Assembly (NCBI RefSeq): GCF_041814905.1
Contig: NZ_JBGXYA010000063.1
Location: 1 to 53,798, forward strand
Source: Glaesserella sp041814905
Lineage (GTDB): Bacteria > Pseudomonadota > Gammaproteobacteria > Enterobacterales > Pasteurellaceae
Length of the DNA: 53,798 nucleotides
Direction of reading: 5' to 3'
This document shows, in pieces, positions 44,013-52,122 of this stretch. A program made the translations under genes and the position numbers. The notes below the pieces were generated by a model. That model saw nothing but the letters and a program-made list of their open reading frames with translations. It made no database searches and was not told where the DNA came from. Within the stretch, counting starts at the first letter, position 1. Each line of letters begins with the position of its first letter.

Positions 44013-44072
44013 GCATAGACAAATTAAAGGCATAACACGGTGATCTACCGAACTCCTTTCATTTATCTATGC
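44013..44072 (-). repeat. Long imperfect hairpin between the dehydrogenase gene and the first glycosyltransferase
   Basis: GCATAGACAAATTAAAGG (44013-44030) pairs with CCTTTCATTTATCTATGC (44055-44072) with two imperfect positions of 18. There is no long T-run on the minus strand, so it is not a full terminator; it may be a processing or partial-termination site. Confidence 0.6.
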
Positions 44073-44090
44073 GATGTCGATTTTAAAAAA

Positions 44091-45386
44091 TTATAAACGG
44101 AAGACAGTAAAACCTTTCTCTTGCAGTTTATCGCGAGGGAAAAGACTTTTAACGTCGGTCACCACCGGGTTATCACATGAGGTATAGGAATACAGCTCAT
44201 CTGCAGTCAATGCTCTGAATTCCTTGTGACCTACCGCAACAACAAGTGCATCAACTCTATTTTTATCGCTGATTTTACATAGTTCAATACCATATTCGTC
44301 TTTCACTTCTTCTGGATTTGCCCAAGGATCATCAACCAGTACTTGAATTCCCCATTGTTTAAATTCATCAATCAAATCCACCACTTTGCTGTTACGGATA
44401 TCCGGACAATTCTCTTTAAAAGTAACCCCTAATATCCCCACTTTAGCACGAGCAACATCTACACCATTTTCTACCATTAATTTAATAGTGCTTCGTGCAG
44501 TACGGCGAGCCATACTATCATTAATACGACGCCCCGCTAAAATAACTTCAGGGTGATATCCAACCTCTTCTGCTTTGTGTGTTAAATAATAAGGGTCAAC
44601 ACCAATACAATGCCCACCGACTAAACCTGGACGGAATGGTAAGAAATTCCACTTACTGCCTGCAGCTTCCAATACATCAAGGGTGTCAATTCCGATACGG
44701 TCAAAAATAATAGATAGTTCATTGACTAAGGCAATATTCAAATCACGTTGCGTGTTCTCTATTACTTTTGCCGCTTCTGCAACTTTAATACTTGCCGCTT
44801 TATGAGTCCCTGCAGTAATGATACTTAAATAGACTTGATCAACAAGTTCTGCGACTTCCGGCGTACTACCACTCGTAATCTTTTTGATTTTAGTTAAGGT
44901 ATTAACTTTATCACCCGGATTAATACGTTCAGGACTGTAACCTGCAAAAAAATCCTGATTGAATTTCAAACCGGAAACCTTTTCAATTACAGGAATACAG
45001 ACTTCCTCTGTTGCCCCCGGATATACTGTTGATTCATAAACAACAATATCTCCTTTTTTTATTACTTTACCAATGGTTTCACTTGCTTTTAATAAAGGTG
45101 TCAGATCAGGACGATTAACATGATCAATCGGAGTAGGGACAGTAACAATAAAAAAATTACACTGTTTTAAATCAGCTAGTTGAGTAGTATAAGTCAGATG
45201 TTTTGCTGCTTTTAACTCTTCCGGGTAGACTTCAAGAGTGTGATCCTGACCTTGATTCAATTCATCAACGCGTTTTTGGTTAATATCAAAGCCGATTGCC
45301 TCTCTCACTTTGCCAAACTCAACAGCAAGCGGTAAACCAACATAACCTAAGCCGATAATACCTAATTTTACATCATTCAAATTCAT
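44091..45386 (-). CDS. UDP-N-acetylhexosamine 6-dehydrogenase (TviB/WbpA/WbpO/WbgT type)
   Basis: This enzyme oxidises the C6 of a UDP-HexNAc to a UDP-uronic acid with two NAD. The 431-residue protein begins with the Rossmann motif KLGIIGLGYVGLPLA (about 7-21), has YESTVYPGATEEVC (about 118-131) and the catalytic Cys in LVGGHCIGVDPYYL (about 259-272). The TviB/VipA-like subgroup usually acts on UDP-GlcNAc or UDP-GalNAc. It is the first gene of the operon, so the finished polymer is expected to contain an acidic amino-sugar. A ribosome binding site (AGGA) is 10 bases upstream of the ATG. Confidence 0.93.
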   Translation of the reverse strand: MNLNDVKLGIIGLGYVGLPLAVEFGKVREAIGFDINQKRVDELNQGQDHTLEVYPEELKAAKHLTYTTQLADLKQCNFFIVTVPTPIDHVNRPDLTPLLKASETIGKVIKKGDIVVYESTVYPGATEEVCIPVIEKVSGLKFNQDFFAGYSPERINPGDKVNTLTKIKKITSGSTPEVAELVDQVYLSIITAGTHKAASIKVAEAAKVIENTQRDLNIALVNELSIIFDRIGIDTLDVLEAAGSKWNFLPFRPGLVGGHCIGVDPYYLTHKAEEVGYHPEVILAGRRINDSMARRTARSTIKLMVENGVDVARAKVGILGVTFKENCPDIRNSKVVDLIDEFKQWGIQVLVDDPWANPEEVKDEYGIELCKISDKNRVDALVVAVGHKEFRALTADELYSYTSCDNPVVTDVKSLFPRDKLQEKGFTVFRL

Positions 45387-45550
45387 AATATGCTTATCCT
45401 AAATATAATAACGAATCCGTTTATAAAACAATCTACATAGCATCTGTAGTATCAAAGTAAGAACACCACATATCTCCTACATTGATCAATGATAAAAAAT
45501 AAAAAAATTAGTACAGATAAAAGCAAGATTAATGCATTGCCTTGAATATT

Positions 45551-45579
45551 TCTATATAAATCAGATTAGACCTGTTCAA
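45551..45579 (-). promoter_or_regulatory. Candidate promoter of the capsule operon
   Basis: On the minus strand TTGAAC (complement of 45574-45579) and TATAGA (complement of 45551-45556) are separated by exactly 17 bases. The predicted transcript start is about 155 bases before the dehydrogenase ATG. Each box matches four of six consensus bases, so this is a moderate candidate in an AT-rich region. Confidence 0.4.
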
Positions 45580-45976
45580 CATTACCGCGTTAAAAAAACC
45601 TGAATATAATTTAATAAAAACAACAATAAACACAAAAATTTACAATTTGAAATTATTCCTTAAACGAAAACCTTTAACTGTACAATTAACAACCACAAAC
45701 ATTTCCGAAATCCGAAAACATAAATAATCTGCTTAAAAAACAGATTGTTACATAACCGCAAAAATGGTGATACAGAATCTTTTATATAAGTGCTTTAAAA
45801 GTCGAATTAGTTTCATAAAATACAAATCATTTAAAAAAATACAATTAAACAAAAAAGTCACACAAAAGAAAACTTAAATACAGTCAAACCCTATTTTTGT
45901 ATAAAAATGTATTTTATCTTTACAAAAACAAGATCTTAATCTCGCTTTTGTAGAAATAAAAAAAGTAGAAATAAAA

Positions 45977-46013
45977 AAGGACTAACTTCTATAAAATATA
46001 GAACTTAGTCCTT
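45977..46013 (-). terminator. Terminator of the YfcZ-like gene
   Basis: AAGGACTAACTTCTATA (45977-45993) and TATAGAACTTAGTCCTT (45997-46013) pair over 17 positions with one mismatch. On the minus strand a TTTTTTATTT run follows. Confidence 0.88.
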
Positions 46014-46080
46014 GAATTAGGTCACTTCACCTTTTGGGTCACATGCCCCCGTCTTTCAAGATAATCTCACTTAAGCTTAT

Positions 46081-46353
46081 TTAGCGTGTTGAGAGCTGAA
46101 AAATCAGCGTTTCTGCTTGATAAGCAAACTCAAACTTTGCAGATAATTGATAGCCGTTCTCAACGACTTTAATCTCACTTGTAATTTGACAAGGTTCTGA
46201 CTCTGCCGCATGCGCTTTACTAATTAGATAACTTAAAGCATCTTGAGCTTCTGCTTCAGAGGTATAAATTTGGTTGATTTCTGCAATACGATCTCGATTA
46301 TCAATAATAGTCCCAACATCATAGCAACATGCGGCTTCTTCCTTCTCAGTCAT
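46081..46353 (-). CDS. YfcZ/YiiS (DUF406) family protein
   Basis: This 90-residue soluble protein has the family hallmarks: acidic N-terminus with a Cys pair, CCYDVGTIIDNRDRIAEI, the SEPCQIT core (about 51-57) and the C-terminal AETLIFQLSTR. E. coli YfcZ has the same features, and its gene lies beside fadL. Here too the gene is divergent from a FadL-family porin with a 252-bp shared upstream region, so the pairing is conserved. The function of the family is not established. Confidence 0.9.
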   Translation of the reverse strand: MTEKEEAACCYDVGTIIDNRDRIAEINQIYTSEAEAQDALSYLISKAHAAESEPCQITSEIKVVENGYQLSAKFEFAYQAETLIFQLSTR

Positions 46354-46605
46354 ATTCTAACCCTCTCATTGAATTGAAAATAAAAATCGACAATATTCTA
46401 CTCTGCTTATCATTTAACTTCAATTTATGAAAAATCCATTTACAGAAGTTCCATAACAACTGGTCGGAACACTCACACTTATACGTAAATTTCATTGATT
46501 TATAGACTTAGCTTCGTAGAATTTTGCAGCTTTTTTATTTTGTAACAATCTTTACAATTACAGAGACAAATAAATCTTATGATCACCTTATGAGGATTCC
46601 CCCTA

Positions 46606-47883
46606 ATGACTAAATTTACAAAAACAGCTCTTGCCTCTCTTCTCACTTTTTCTTCTGCTGGCGCATCGGCTGCAGCATTCCAATTAGCCGAAGTATCGAC
46701 CTCCGGTTTAGGTTTGGCATATGCAGGCAATGCCGCCGTTGCGGATAATGCCTCCGTTGTTGCAACAAACCCAGCTTTAATGACCAAGTTCAAACAGATT
46801 GAAATTTCTGCCGGCGGTATCTTAGTGGATGCTGATGTGGATATTGAAGGCTCTTACCTCGGTCAAAACGCAGATGCTAAAAATATTATTCCGAGTGCCG
46901 TCGTTCCGAATCTCTATATTGTGGCACCAATTACAGACCGTTTTACGATCGGTGGTGGTATGAATGTTAACTACGGCTTAAAATCTAAATTCCAAAAAGA
47001 ATACAGCGCAGGTTTATTCGGTGGTCAAACAAAATTAACTGCAGCAAACTACAACTTAAGCGCAGCTTACGACCTTGGCTATGGTTTTAGTTTTGGTGCA
47101 GGTTTGAATGCCGTTCATGCAAAAGCCAAACTAGAACGTTATGCCGGCTATGCAAGCAACTTAATTAATGCCCGCGTCGGAATGCCCGTTACAAATAGCT
47201 CAACGATTATGGGTAAATTAAAAGGTGACGAATGGGGCTTTGGCTGGAACATTGGTCTTTCTTACGATATCAACGAAAAAAACCGTTTAGGTATTGCCTA
47301 CCACTCGGCAGTTAAAATCGACTTTGACGGTCAATATTCTAACGAATTACCAGCCCTTTTAGGCGGTTTAGGCGGCACATCCATTCCGGGTTCTTTAGCA
47401 CTCAAATTACCGGCATACTGGGAAGTATCCGGTTATCATAAATTAACCGACAAATTTGCCGTTCAATACAGCTATAAACGTAGCGACTGGAGTAAATTCC
47501 AAGAACTTCATGCCACCAATAATGCCGGCGTAACATTACTGCATAAAGATGAAAAATTCAGCGATGCCTCACGCCTTGCTTTCGGTGTCTCTTATGATGT
47601 AAACGACGCATTCATTCTACGTGCAGGTATTGCCTTTGATGAAAGTGCCAGTGTCGAAAAACCGTCTATTTCTATCCCGGATACCGATCGTACATGGTAC
47701 GCACTCGGCGCCACATATCGCTTTACACCGAATTTATCCGTTGACGTTGCTTATGCACACTTACGTGGTAGCAAAACCAGCTTCACTGAAACGGAGTCAA
47801 CCCGCATAGGCCCGGTTAGTGGTTCGTTTAAATCAAAATCAACCGCTAATCTTTACGGTTTAAACGTAAACTACAAATTCTAA
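46606..47883 (+). CDS. ompP1: FadL/OmpP1-family outer-membrane transporter
   Basis: This outer-membrane barrel takes up long-chain fatty acids and other hydrophobic compounds; in Haemophilus the homologue is P1, a major surface antigen. The 425-residue precursor has a signal peptide ending near ASAAA, then the hatch-domain start AFQLAEVSTSGLGLAYAGNAAVAD and the conserved VATNPALM. After about 14 beta-strands it ends with LYGLNVNYKF, a terminal Phe signal. Surface loops rich in Lys and Gly lie around 85-110 and 175-200. GAGG lies 12 bases before the ATG. Confidence 0.95.
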   Translation: MTKFTKTALASLLTFSSAGASAAAFQLAEVSTSGLGLAYAGNAAVADNASVVATNPALMTKFKQIEISAGGILVDADVDIEGSYLGQNADAKNIIPSAVVPNLYIVAPITDRFTIGGGMNVNYGLKSKFQKEYSAGLFGGQTKLTAANYNLSAAYDLGYGFSFGAGLNAVHAKAKLERYAGYASNLINARVGMPVTNSSTIMGKLKGDEWGFGWNIGLSYDINEKNRLGIAYHSAVKIDFDGQYSNELPALLGGLGGTSIPGSLALKLPAYWEVSGYHKLTDKFAVQYSYKRSDWSKFQELHATNNAGVTLLHKDEKFSDASRLAFGVSYDVNDAFILRAGIAFDESASVEKPSISIPDTDRTWYALGATYRFTPNLSVDVAYAHLRGSKTSFTETESTRIGPVSGSFKSKSTANLYGLNVNYKF

Positions 47884-47902
47884 TTTTCAGTTGATGTGAT
47901 TG

Positions 47903-47935
47903 AAAAGGCGTGTACACTAAGTGGCACGCCTTTTT
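47903..47935 (+). terminator. Terminator after ompP1
   Basis: AAAAGGCGTG (47903-47912) and CACGCCTTTT (47925-47934) form a perfect 10-bp stem followed by T residues. Confidence 0.9.
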
Positions 47936-47949
47936 CTATGGAGATCACA

Positions 47950-48507
47950 ATGAAATCCGCTATTTTTTATCAATTCTATCCTTCTCCTGTCGGTAAATTG
48001 TTGCTGATAGCAAACTCAAAAGGACTACTCGGCATTGAATTTGAACAAGAACAAAATGCCGATATGGTTCAAGATTGGCAATCTGCCGAACATGCAAGCG
48101 GTGAGATCCAAGCCGTTTTTTGCAAAACGACGGATAGCTTGAATCGCTATTTTGCCGGCGAAACCTTAGACTTCAGCCAATTAGATTTCTTAGCGCCACA
48201 AGGTACCGCCTTTCAACAAGCGGTATGGAAAAAATTGCTGGCAATTCCTTACGGCAAAACCACCAGCTACAGAGAAATTGCCTTATCGCTTAATAACCCG
48301 AAAGCGGTCAGAGCCGTGGGCGGAGCGGTCGGCAGAAACCCGATTTCGATTTTAATTCCTTGTCATCGGGTTTTAGGAAAAACGCAAAATTTAACCGGGT
48401 TTGGAGGTGGACTTCCTGCCAAACGTTATTTGTTACAACTGGAAAAAATCGAATACAAAGACAAAGGCATTGAATTTGTCCAACATAAAAATAAAAAATG
48501 GTCTTAA
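47950..48507 (+). CDS. ogt: Methylated-DNA--protein-cysteine methyltransferase
   Basis: This enzyme removes methyl or other alkyl groups from O6-guanine in DNA by transfer to its own cysteine, which inactivates it. The 185-residue protein has the acceptor motif IPCHRVLG with Cys138, preceded by the DNA-binding helix PYGKTTSYREIA and the Asn-hinge region RAVGGAVGRNP. I chose ATG 47950 because GGAG is 7 bases upstream; longer frames run back into the ompP1 terminator. There is no Ada regulatory domain, so it is the Ogt type. Confidence 0.94.
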   Translation: MKSAIFYQFYPSPVGKLLLIANSKGLLGIEFEQEQNADMVQDWQSAEHASGEIQAVFCKTTDSLNRYFAGETLDFSQLDFLAPQGTAFQQAVWKKLLAIPYGKTTSYREIALSLNNPKAVRAVGGAVGRNPISILIPCHRVLGKTQNLTGFGGGLPAKRYLLQLEKIEYKDKGIEFVQHKNKKWS

Positions 48508-48556
48508 TTTGTAAAATTATTCACAAATCCGACCGCTTGTAATACAAGGAAATATA

Positions 48557-49753
48557 ATGACAAAACACAATATTGCGACGCAACTCGTCCATGCAGGACG
48601 CAAATCCCGCTATACACAAGGCTCGGTAAACAGCGTGATTCAACGAGCCTCTTCGCTTGTTTTTGAAACCGTTGCCGATAAAAAAGAAGCGACACGTAAC
48701 CGCTATAAAGGTGGTTTGTTTTATGGCAGGCGTGGCACCTTAACCCATTTCGCCCTACAAGATGCCATGAGCGAATTGGAAGGCGGAGCCGGTTGCTATC
48801 TTTACCCATGTGGCGCCGCCGCTGTCAGTAATAGCATTCTCGCCTTTGTGTCTCAAGGTGATCATGTGTTAATGAGCGGTGCAGCTTACGAGCCGACACA
48901 AGACTTCTGTAACCAAATCCTCAAACGGATGGGCGTGGAAACCACCTACTATGATCCGCTGATTGCCGACAGTATTGCGGCGTTAATTCAGCCGAATACC
49001 AAAGTACTTTTTTTAGAATCGCCAAGTTCATTAACCATGGAAGTCCCTGATATTCCTGCAATGGTTAACGCTGTAAGAGCAAAGAATCCGGACATCGTGA
49101 TTATGATCGATAATACTTGGGCGGCAGGCGTACTCTTCCCTGCTTTGGAATACGGCATTGATATTTCCATTCAAGCGGGAACCAAATATTTGGTCGGGCA
49201 TTCCGATGCTATGATTGGTACGGCGGTTTCTAACGCCCGCTGTTGGGATCAGTTGCGTGAAAATTCTTATCTGATGGGACAAATGGTTGATGCCGATACG
49301 GCTTACGTTACCGCACGCGGTTTGCGCACGTTAGGTATACGTTTAAAACAGCATGAAGAAAATAGCCTTCAAGTCGCCAATTGGCTGGCGCAACGTCCTG
49401 AAGTAAAAGCGGTGTATCATCCTGCCTTGCCAAGTTGTCCCGGTCATGAAAACTTCAAGCGTGATTTTAAAGGATCAAGCGGTCTGTTTTCGTTTGAACT
49501 TTGCAAAACCCTTTCCGATGATGAACTGGCGAATTTCCTTGACCATTTTGAGATCTTCTCCATGGCGTATTCTTGGGGCGGTTTTGAATCGTTAATCTTG
49601 GCCAATCAGCCTAAAGAGATTGAGCGGATTCGCCCTGCCATTGAACGGAAATTAAGCGGCACGCTGATTCGCGTACACATCGGTTTGGAAGCGGTGGAAG
49701 ATTTGATTGCCGATCTTGAAGCCGGATTCGGGCGGCTTCATCTCACGGCTTAG
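48557..49753 (+). CDS. metC: Cystathionine beta-lyase MetC
   Basis: MetC is a PLP enzyme that splits cystathionine into homocysteine, pyruvate and ammonia in methionine synthesis. The 398-residue protein is near E. coli MetC (395). The PLP lysine is Lys210 in IQAGTKYLVGHSDAMIG, and the Tyr/Arg phosphate site is in RRGTLTHFALQDAM. It follows ogt by 49 bases, across a single uptake sequence. Related activity of MetC as a cysteine desulfhydrase is known in other species. Confidence 0.95.
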   Translation: MTKHNIATQLVHAGRKSRYTQGSVNSVIQRASSLVFETVADKKEATRNRYKGGLFYGRRGTLTHFALQDAMSELEGGAGCYLYPCGAAAVSNSILAFVSQGDHVLMSGAAYEPTQDFCNQILKRMGVETTYYDPLIADSIAALIQPNTKVLFLESPSSLTMEVPDIPAMVNAVRAKNPDIVIMIDNTWAAGVLFPALEYGIDISIQAGTKYLVGHSDAMIGTAVSNARCWDQLRENSYLMGQMVDADTAYVTARGLRTLGIRLKQHEENSLQVANWLAQRPEVKAVYHPALPSCPGHENFKRDFKGSSGLFSFELCKTLSDDELANFLDHFEIFSMAYSWGGFESLILANQPKEIERIRPAIERKLSGTLIRVHIGLEAVEDLIADLEAGFGRLHLTA

Positions 49754-49786
49754 CGCAAACCTTCCGGCACCCCACGACATCGAAAG

Positions 49787-49844
49787 ACAAGCGGTCAGTT
49801 TCCAATAAAAATTTGCAAAATTTCAGAGATAACTGACCGCTTGC
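49787..49844. terminator. Uptake-sequence dyad after metC
   Basis: ACAAGCGGTCAGTTT (from 49787) pairs with AACTGACCGCTTGC (ending 49844) across an AT-rich loop that itself contains AATTTGCAAAATTT. It is positioned 33 bases after the metC stop. Confidence 0.75.
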
Positions 49845-49860
49845 GTCAATAAAACTTGTC

Positions 49861-49876
49861 ATGCAAACGTTTGCCT
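49861..49876. promoter_or_regulatory. PurR operator upstream of the purine permease
   Basis: The 16-mer ATGCAAACGTTTGCCT fits the PurR consensus AnGCAAACGTTTGCnT at every defined position. It is 56 bases upstream of the permease ATG, so hypoxanthine- or guanine-bound PurR is expected to repress the gene. Confidence 0.88.
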
Positions 49877-49931
49877 TGCGCCTTATCTTTGTGTAAAATC
49901 CGCCATCTTTTTTCAGTGAGGTTTTACTATT

Positions 49932-51245
49932 ATGTCTTTTCTTTCTCGTTTCCAACTGGCTGAACGTGGCTCAAACGTTCGTCAAGAGGTTATCGCAGGT
50001 TTAACCACCTTTTTAGCGATGGTTTATTCGGTTATCGTTGTACCGAATATGTTGAGTGCAGCCGGCTTTCCGGCAGATTCCGTGTTTATCGCCACCTGTT
50101 TAGTCGCAGGTTTAGGATCAATTCTCATCGGCTTATGGGCAAATGCACCAATGGCGATTGGCTGTGCGATTTCACTTACCGCTTTCACTGCATTTAGCTT
50201 AGTGTTAGGTCAAGGTATCAGTATTCCTGTTGCACTTGGTGCGATTTTCTTAATGGGTGTAGTTTTTACCCTTGTGTCCGTTACAGGTATTCGTGCTTGG
50301 ATATTACGTAATCTGCCGTCAAGCATTGCACACGGTGCAGGTATCGGTATCGGTTTATTCCTATTATTAATTGCGGCAAACGGTGTCGGATTAGTGGTGA
50401 GTAACCAAGCGGGCTTACCGGTAAAAATGGGCGAATTTACCTCATTCCCTGTGATGATGTCATTAATCGGTTTAGCAGCGATCATTGGTTTAGAACGCTT
50501 ACAAATAAAAGGCTCTATCCTTTGGGTAATTATTGCGATTACGATTATCGGCTTAATCTTCGACCCGAATGTAAAATTTGGCGGTGAAGTGTTCAAATTG
50601 CCTACCTTCGGTGAAAACTCTCAATTCTTAAATTTAGACATTATGGGCGCATTAAATACTGCGATTTTACCGGTGGTATTTGCGCTTGTTATGACTGCAA
50701 TCTTTGATGCAACGGGTACGATTCGTGCTGTTGCAGGTCAAGCAAACTTATTAGACAAAGACGGACAAATCATCAATGGTGATAAAGCATTAACGTCCGA
50801 CTCTTTAAGTAGCGTACTTTCCGGTTTATTCGGTACTGCACCGGCGGCAGTATATATTGAATCCGCAGCAGGAACAGCGGCAGGCGGAAAAACAGGTTTA
50901 ACGGCGATTGTTGTCGGTGTGTTATTCCTATTTATGCTGTTCTTCCAACCGTTAGCGTTCTTAGTACCGGGTTACGCAACTGCACCTGCGTTAATGTATG
51001 TGGGTTTATTAATGTTAAGCAACGTGTCTAAATTAGACTTCGATGATTTTATCGGTGCAATGTCCGGTTTAGTGTGTGCGGTATTTATCGTCTTAACTGC
51101 AAATATCGTCACAGGTATTATGTTAGGCTTCGCAACGTTAGTGATTGGACGAGTTATCTCCGGTGAATTTAACAAATTAAATGTCGGTACTATTGTTATT
51201 GCCGTTGCACTTGTTGCATTCTATGCATTAGGCTATGCCATTTAA
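49932..51245 (+). CDS. Purine permease of the AzgA/NCS2 type (GhxP-like)
   Basis: This inner-membrane proton symporter is predicted to import guanine and hypoxanthine. The 437-residue protein starts GSNVRQEVIAGLTTFLAMVYSVIVVPNML and has MAIGCAISLTAFTAFSLVLGQ (about 80-100), closely like E. coli GhxP/GhxQ as I remember them. It has the duplicated hydrophobic halves of the family, with DATGTIRAVAGQANLLD in the second (about 257-273). The PurR box just upstream supports a purine rather than uracil or xanthine role. Adenine specificity (PurP type) cannot be excluded. Confidence 0.9.
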   Translation: MSFLSRFQLAERGSNVRQEVIAGLTTFLAMVYSVIVVPNMLSAAGFPADSVFIATCLVAGLGSILIGLWANAPMAIGCAISLTAFTAFSLVLGQGISIPVALGAIFLMGVVFTLVSVTGIRAWILRNLPSSIAHGAGIGIGLFLLLIAANGVGLVVSNQAGLPVKMGEFTSFPVMMSLIGLAAIIGLERLQIKGSILWVIIAITIIGLIFDPNVKFGGEVFKLPTFGENSQFLNLDIMGALNTAILPVVFALVMTAIFDATGTIRAVAGQANLLDKDGQIINGDKALTSDSLSSVLSGLFGTAPAAVYIESAAGTAAGGKTGLTAIVVGVLFLFMLFFQPLAFLVPGYATAPALMYVGLLMLSNVSKLDFDDFIGAMSGLVCAVFIVLTANIVTGIMLGFATLVIGRVISGEFNKLNVGTIVIAVALVAFYALGYAI

Positions 51246-51260
51246 TTTATCTTAAATGCG

Positions 51261-51288
51261 AAAAAGGCGAACAATGTTCGCCTTTTTT
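51261..51288. terminator. Bidirectional terminator between the permease gene and trpA
   Basis: AAAAAGGCGAAC (51261-51272) and GTTCGCCTTTTT (51276-51287) form a perfect 12-bp stem with a three-base loop between convergent genes. Confidence 0.92.
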
Positions 51289-51312
51289 ATCGAATAAAAA
51301 TGAGAAAAAACG

Positions 51313-52122
51313 CTAACAAGCGGTCGCTTTCTTCATATTTTTTACAAATTCCCCGAGTTCCGCTAACAACTTTTCTTGATTCTCCAAATTCCGTTCAATA
51401 ATTTTCACAATGGCAGAACCTGAAATAGCTCCATCCGCTCCCATCGCTAACGCCTGTTTAACCTGTTGCGGCTCAGCAATTCCAAAGCCCTGTAAAATCG
51501 GCGCAGCATTTGCCTGTTTGAGTTGAACAATCAAATTATCAAGATTCACTGCATGGCTTTGATTTTCTGCGCTGGTCACGCCGGCACGGGATACTAAATA
51601 GGTATAGCCTTCGGTTTTGGTTGCTATCTGTTGAATTGTATCTGCATCAGCATTTGGCGGACAAATAAAGACCAACTGAATCCCATATTTTTTCGCACTT
51701 TCGGCAAATTCAGCGGAAGAGGCAACCGGTACATCGGCGACTAACACCGCATCCACGCCAGCTTGTTGGCAACGGGCGAAGAAAACGTCTGCCGTCGGCA
51801 CGTAAATTAAGTTGGCACACAGTAATAACCCAATCGGTATCGTCGGATATTTTGCTCTTACTTTTGCCAATAGTTCAAAACAGGCATCCGTGCTAAAACC
51901 GCCCTCTAATGCACGTTTGTTTGCGGCTTGAATCACAGGACCGTCGAGTAACGGATCGGAGAAGGGAAAGCCGAGCTCTAAGGCATCCGCTCCATTTTCA
52001 ATCAAGGTTTCAATAATCTCAAAAGAACGGTCGAAATCAGGATCACACAAGGTGACAAACGGCACAAACGCCCCTTCGTTTTTCGCTTTTAATTGCGGAA
52101 AAAGTGTATCAAAACGGCTCAT
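51313..52122 (-). CDS. trpA: Tryptophan synthase alpha chain
   Basis: TrpA cleaves indole-3-glycerol phosphate and passes indole through a tunnel to TrpB. The 269-residue TIM barrel has the catalytic Glu in ADALELGFPFSDPLLDGPVIQ (about 46-66) and the phosphate site GFGIAEPQQVKQALAMGADGAISGSAIV (about 211-238). It overlaps trpB by 4 bases. An uptake sequence lies in the last codons, so the C-terminal residues KKATAC are partly shaped by it. Confidence 0.97.
   Translation of the reverse strand: MSRFDTLFPQLKAKNEGAFVPFVTLCDPDFDRSFEIIETLIENGADALELGFPFSDPLLDGPVIQAANKRALEGGFSTDACFELLAKVRAKYPTIPIGLLLCANLIYVPTADVFFARCQQAGVDAVLVADVPVASSAEFAESAKKYGIQLVFICPPNADADTIQQIATKTEGYTYLVSRAGVTSAENQSHAVNLDNLIVQLKQANAAPILQGFGIAEPQQVKQALAMGADGAISGSAIVKIIERNLENQEKLLAELGEFVKNMKKATAC

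Larger units (their letters stand above)
45387..46080. other. 694-bp AT-rich region without a gene, upstream of the capsule operon
   Basis: I see no convincing open frame on either strand. It contains a candidate capsule promoter (45551-45579), the terminator of the YfcZ-like gene at its right end, and between them about 400 bases of very A/T-rich sequence with poly-A and poly-T runs. It could be a binding region for H-NS-like proteins or a long untranslated leader. Confidence 0.6.

Noticed and set aside
27642..45386. O-antigen locus instead of capsule.
   Set aside because: Wza and the Wzb/Wzc phosphatase-kinase pair belong to capsule or exopolysaccharide export; no Wzz-only regulator or WaaL ligase is in the locus. 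Not fully excluded, since a ligase could be elsewhere.
45578..45590. ops-like element for RfaH (minus-strand CGCGGTAATGTT) before the capsule operon.
   Set aside because: It shares GCGGTA with the ops core but lacks the required following G, and it lies upstream of the best promoter candidate, where it would not be transcribed.
46500..46793. Minus-strand 97-residue open frame overlapping the start of ompP1.
   Set aside because: It is the complement of the ompP1 signal peptide region, has no ribosome binding site and no family resemblance.
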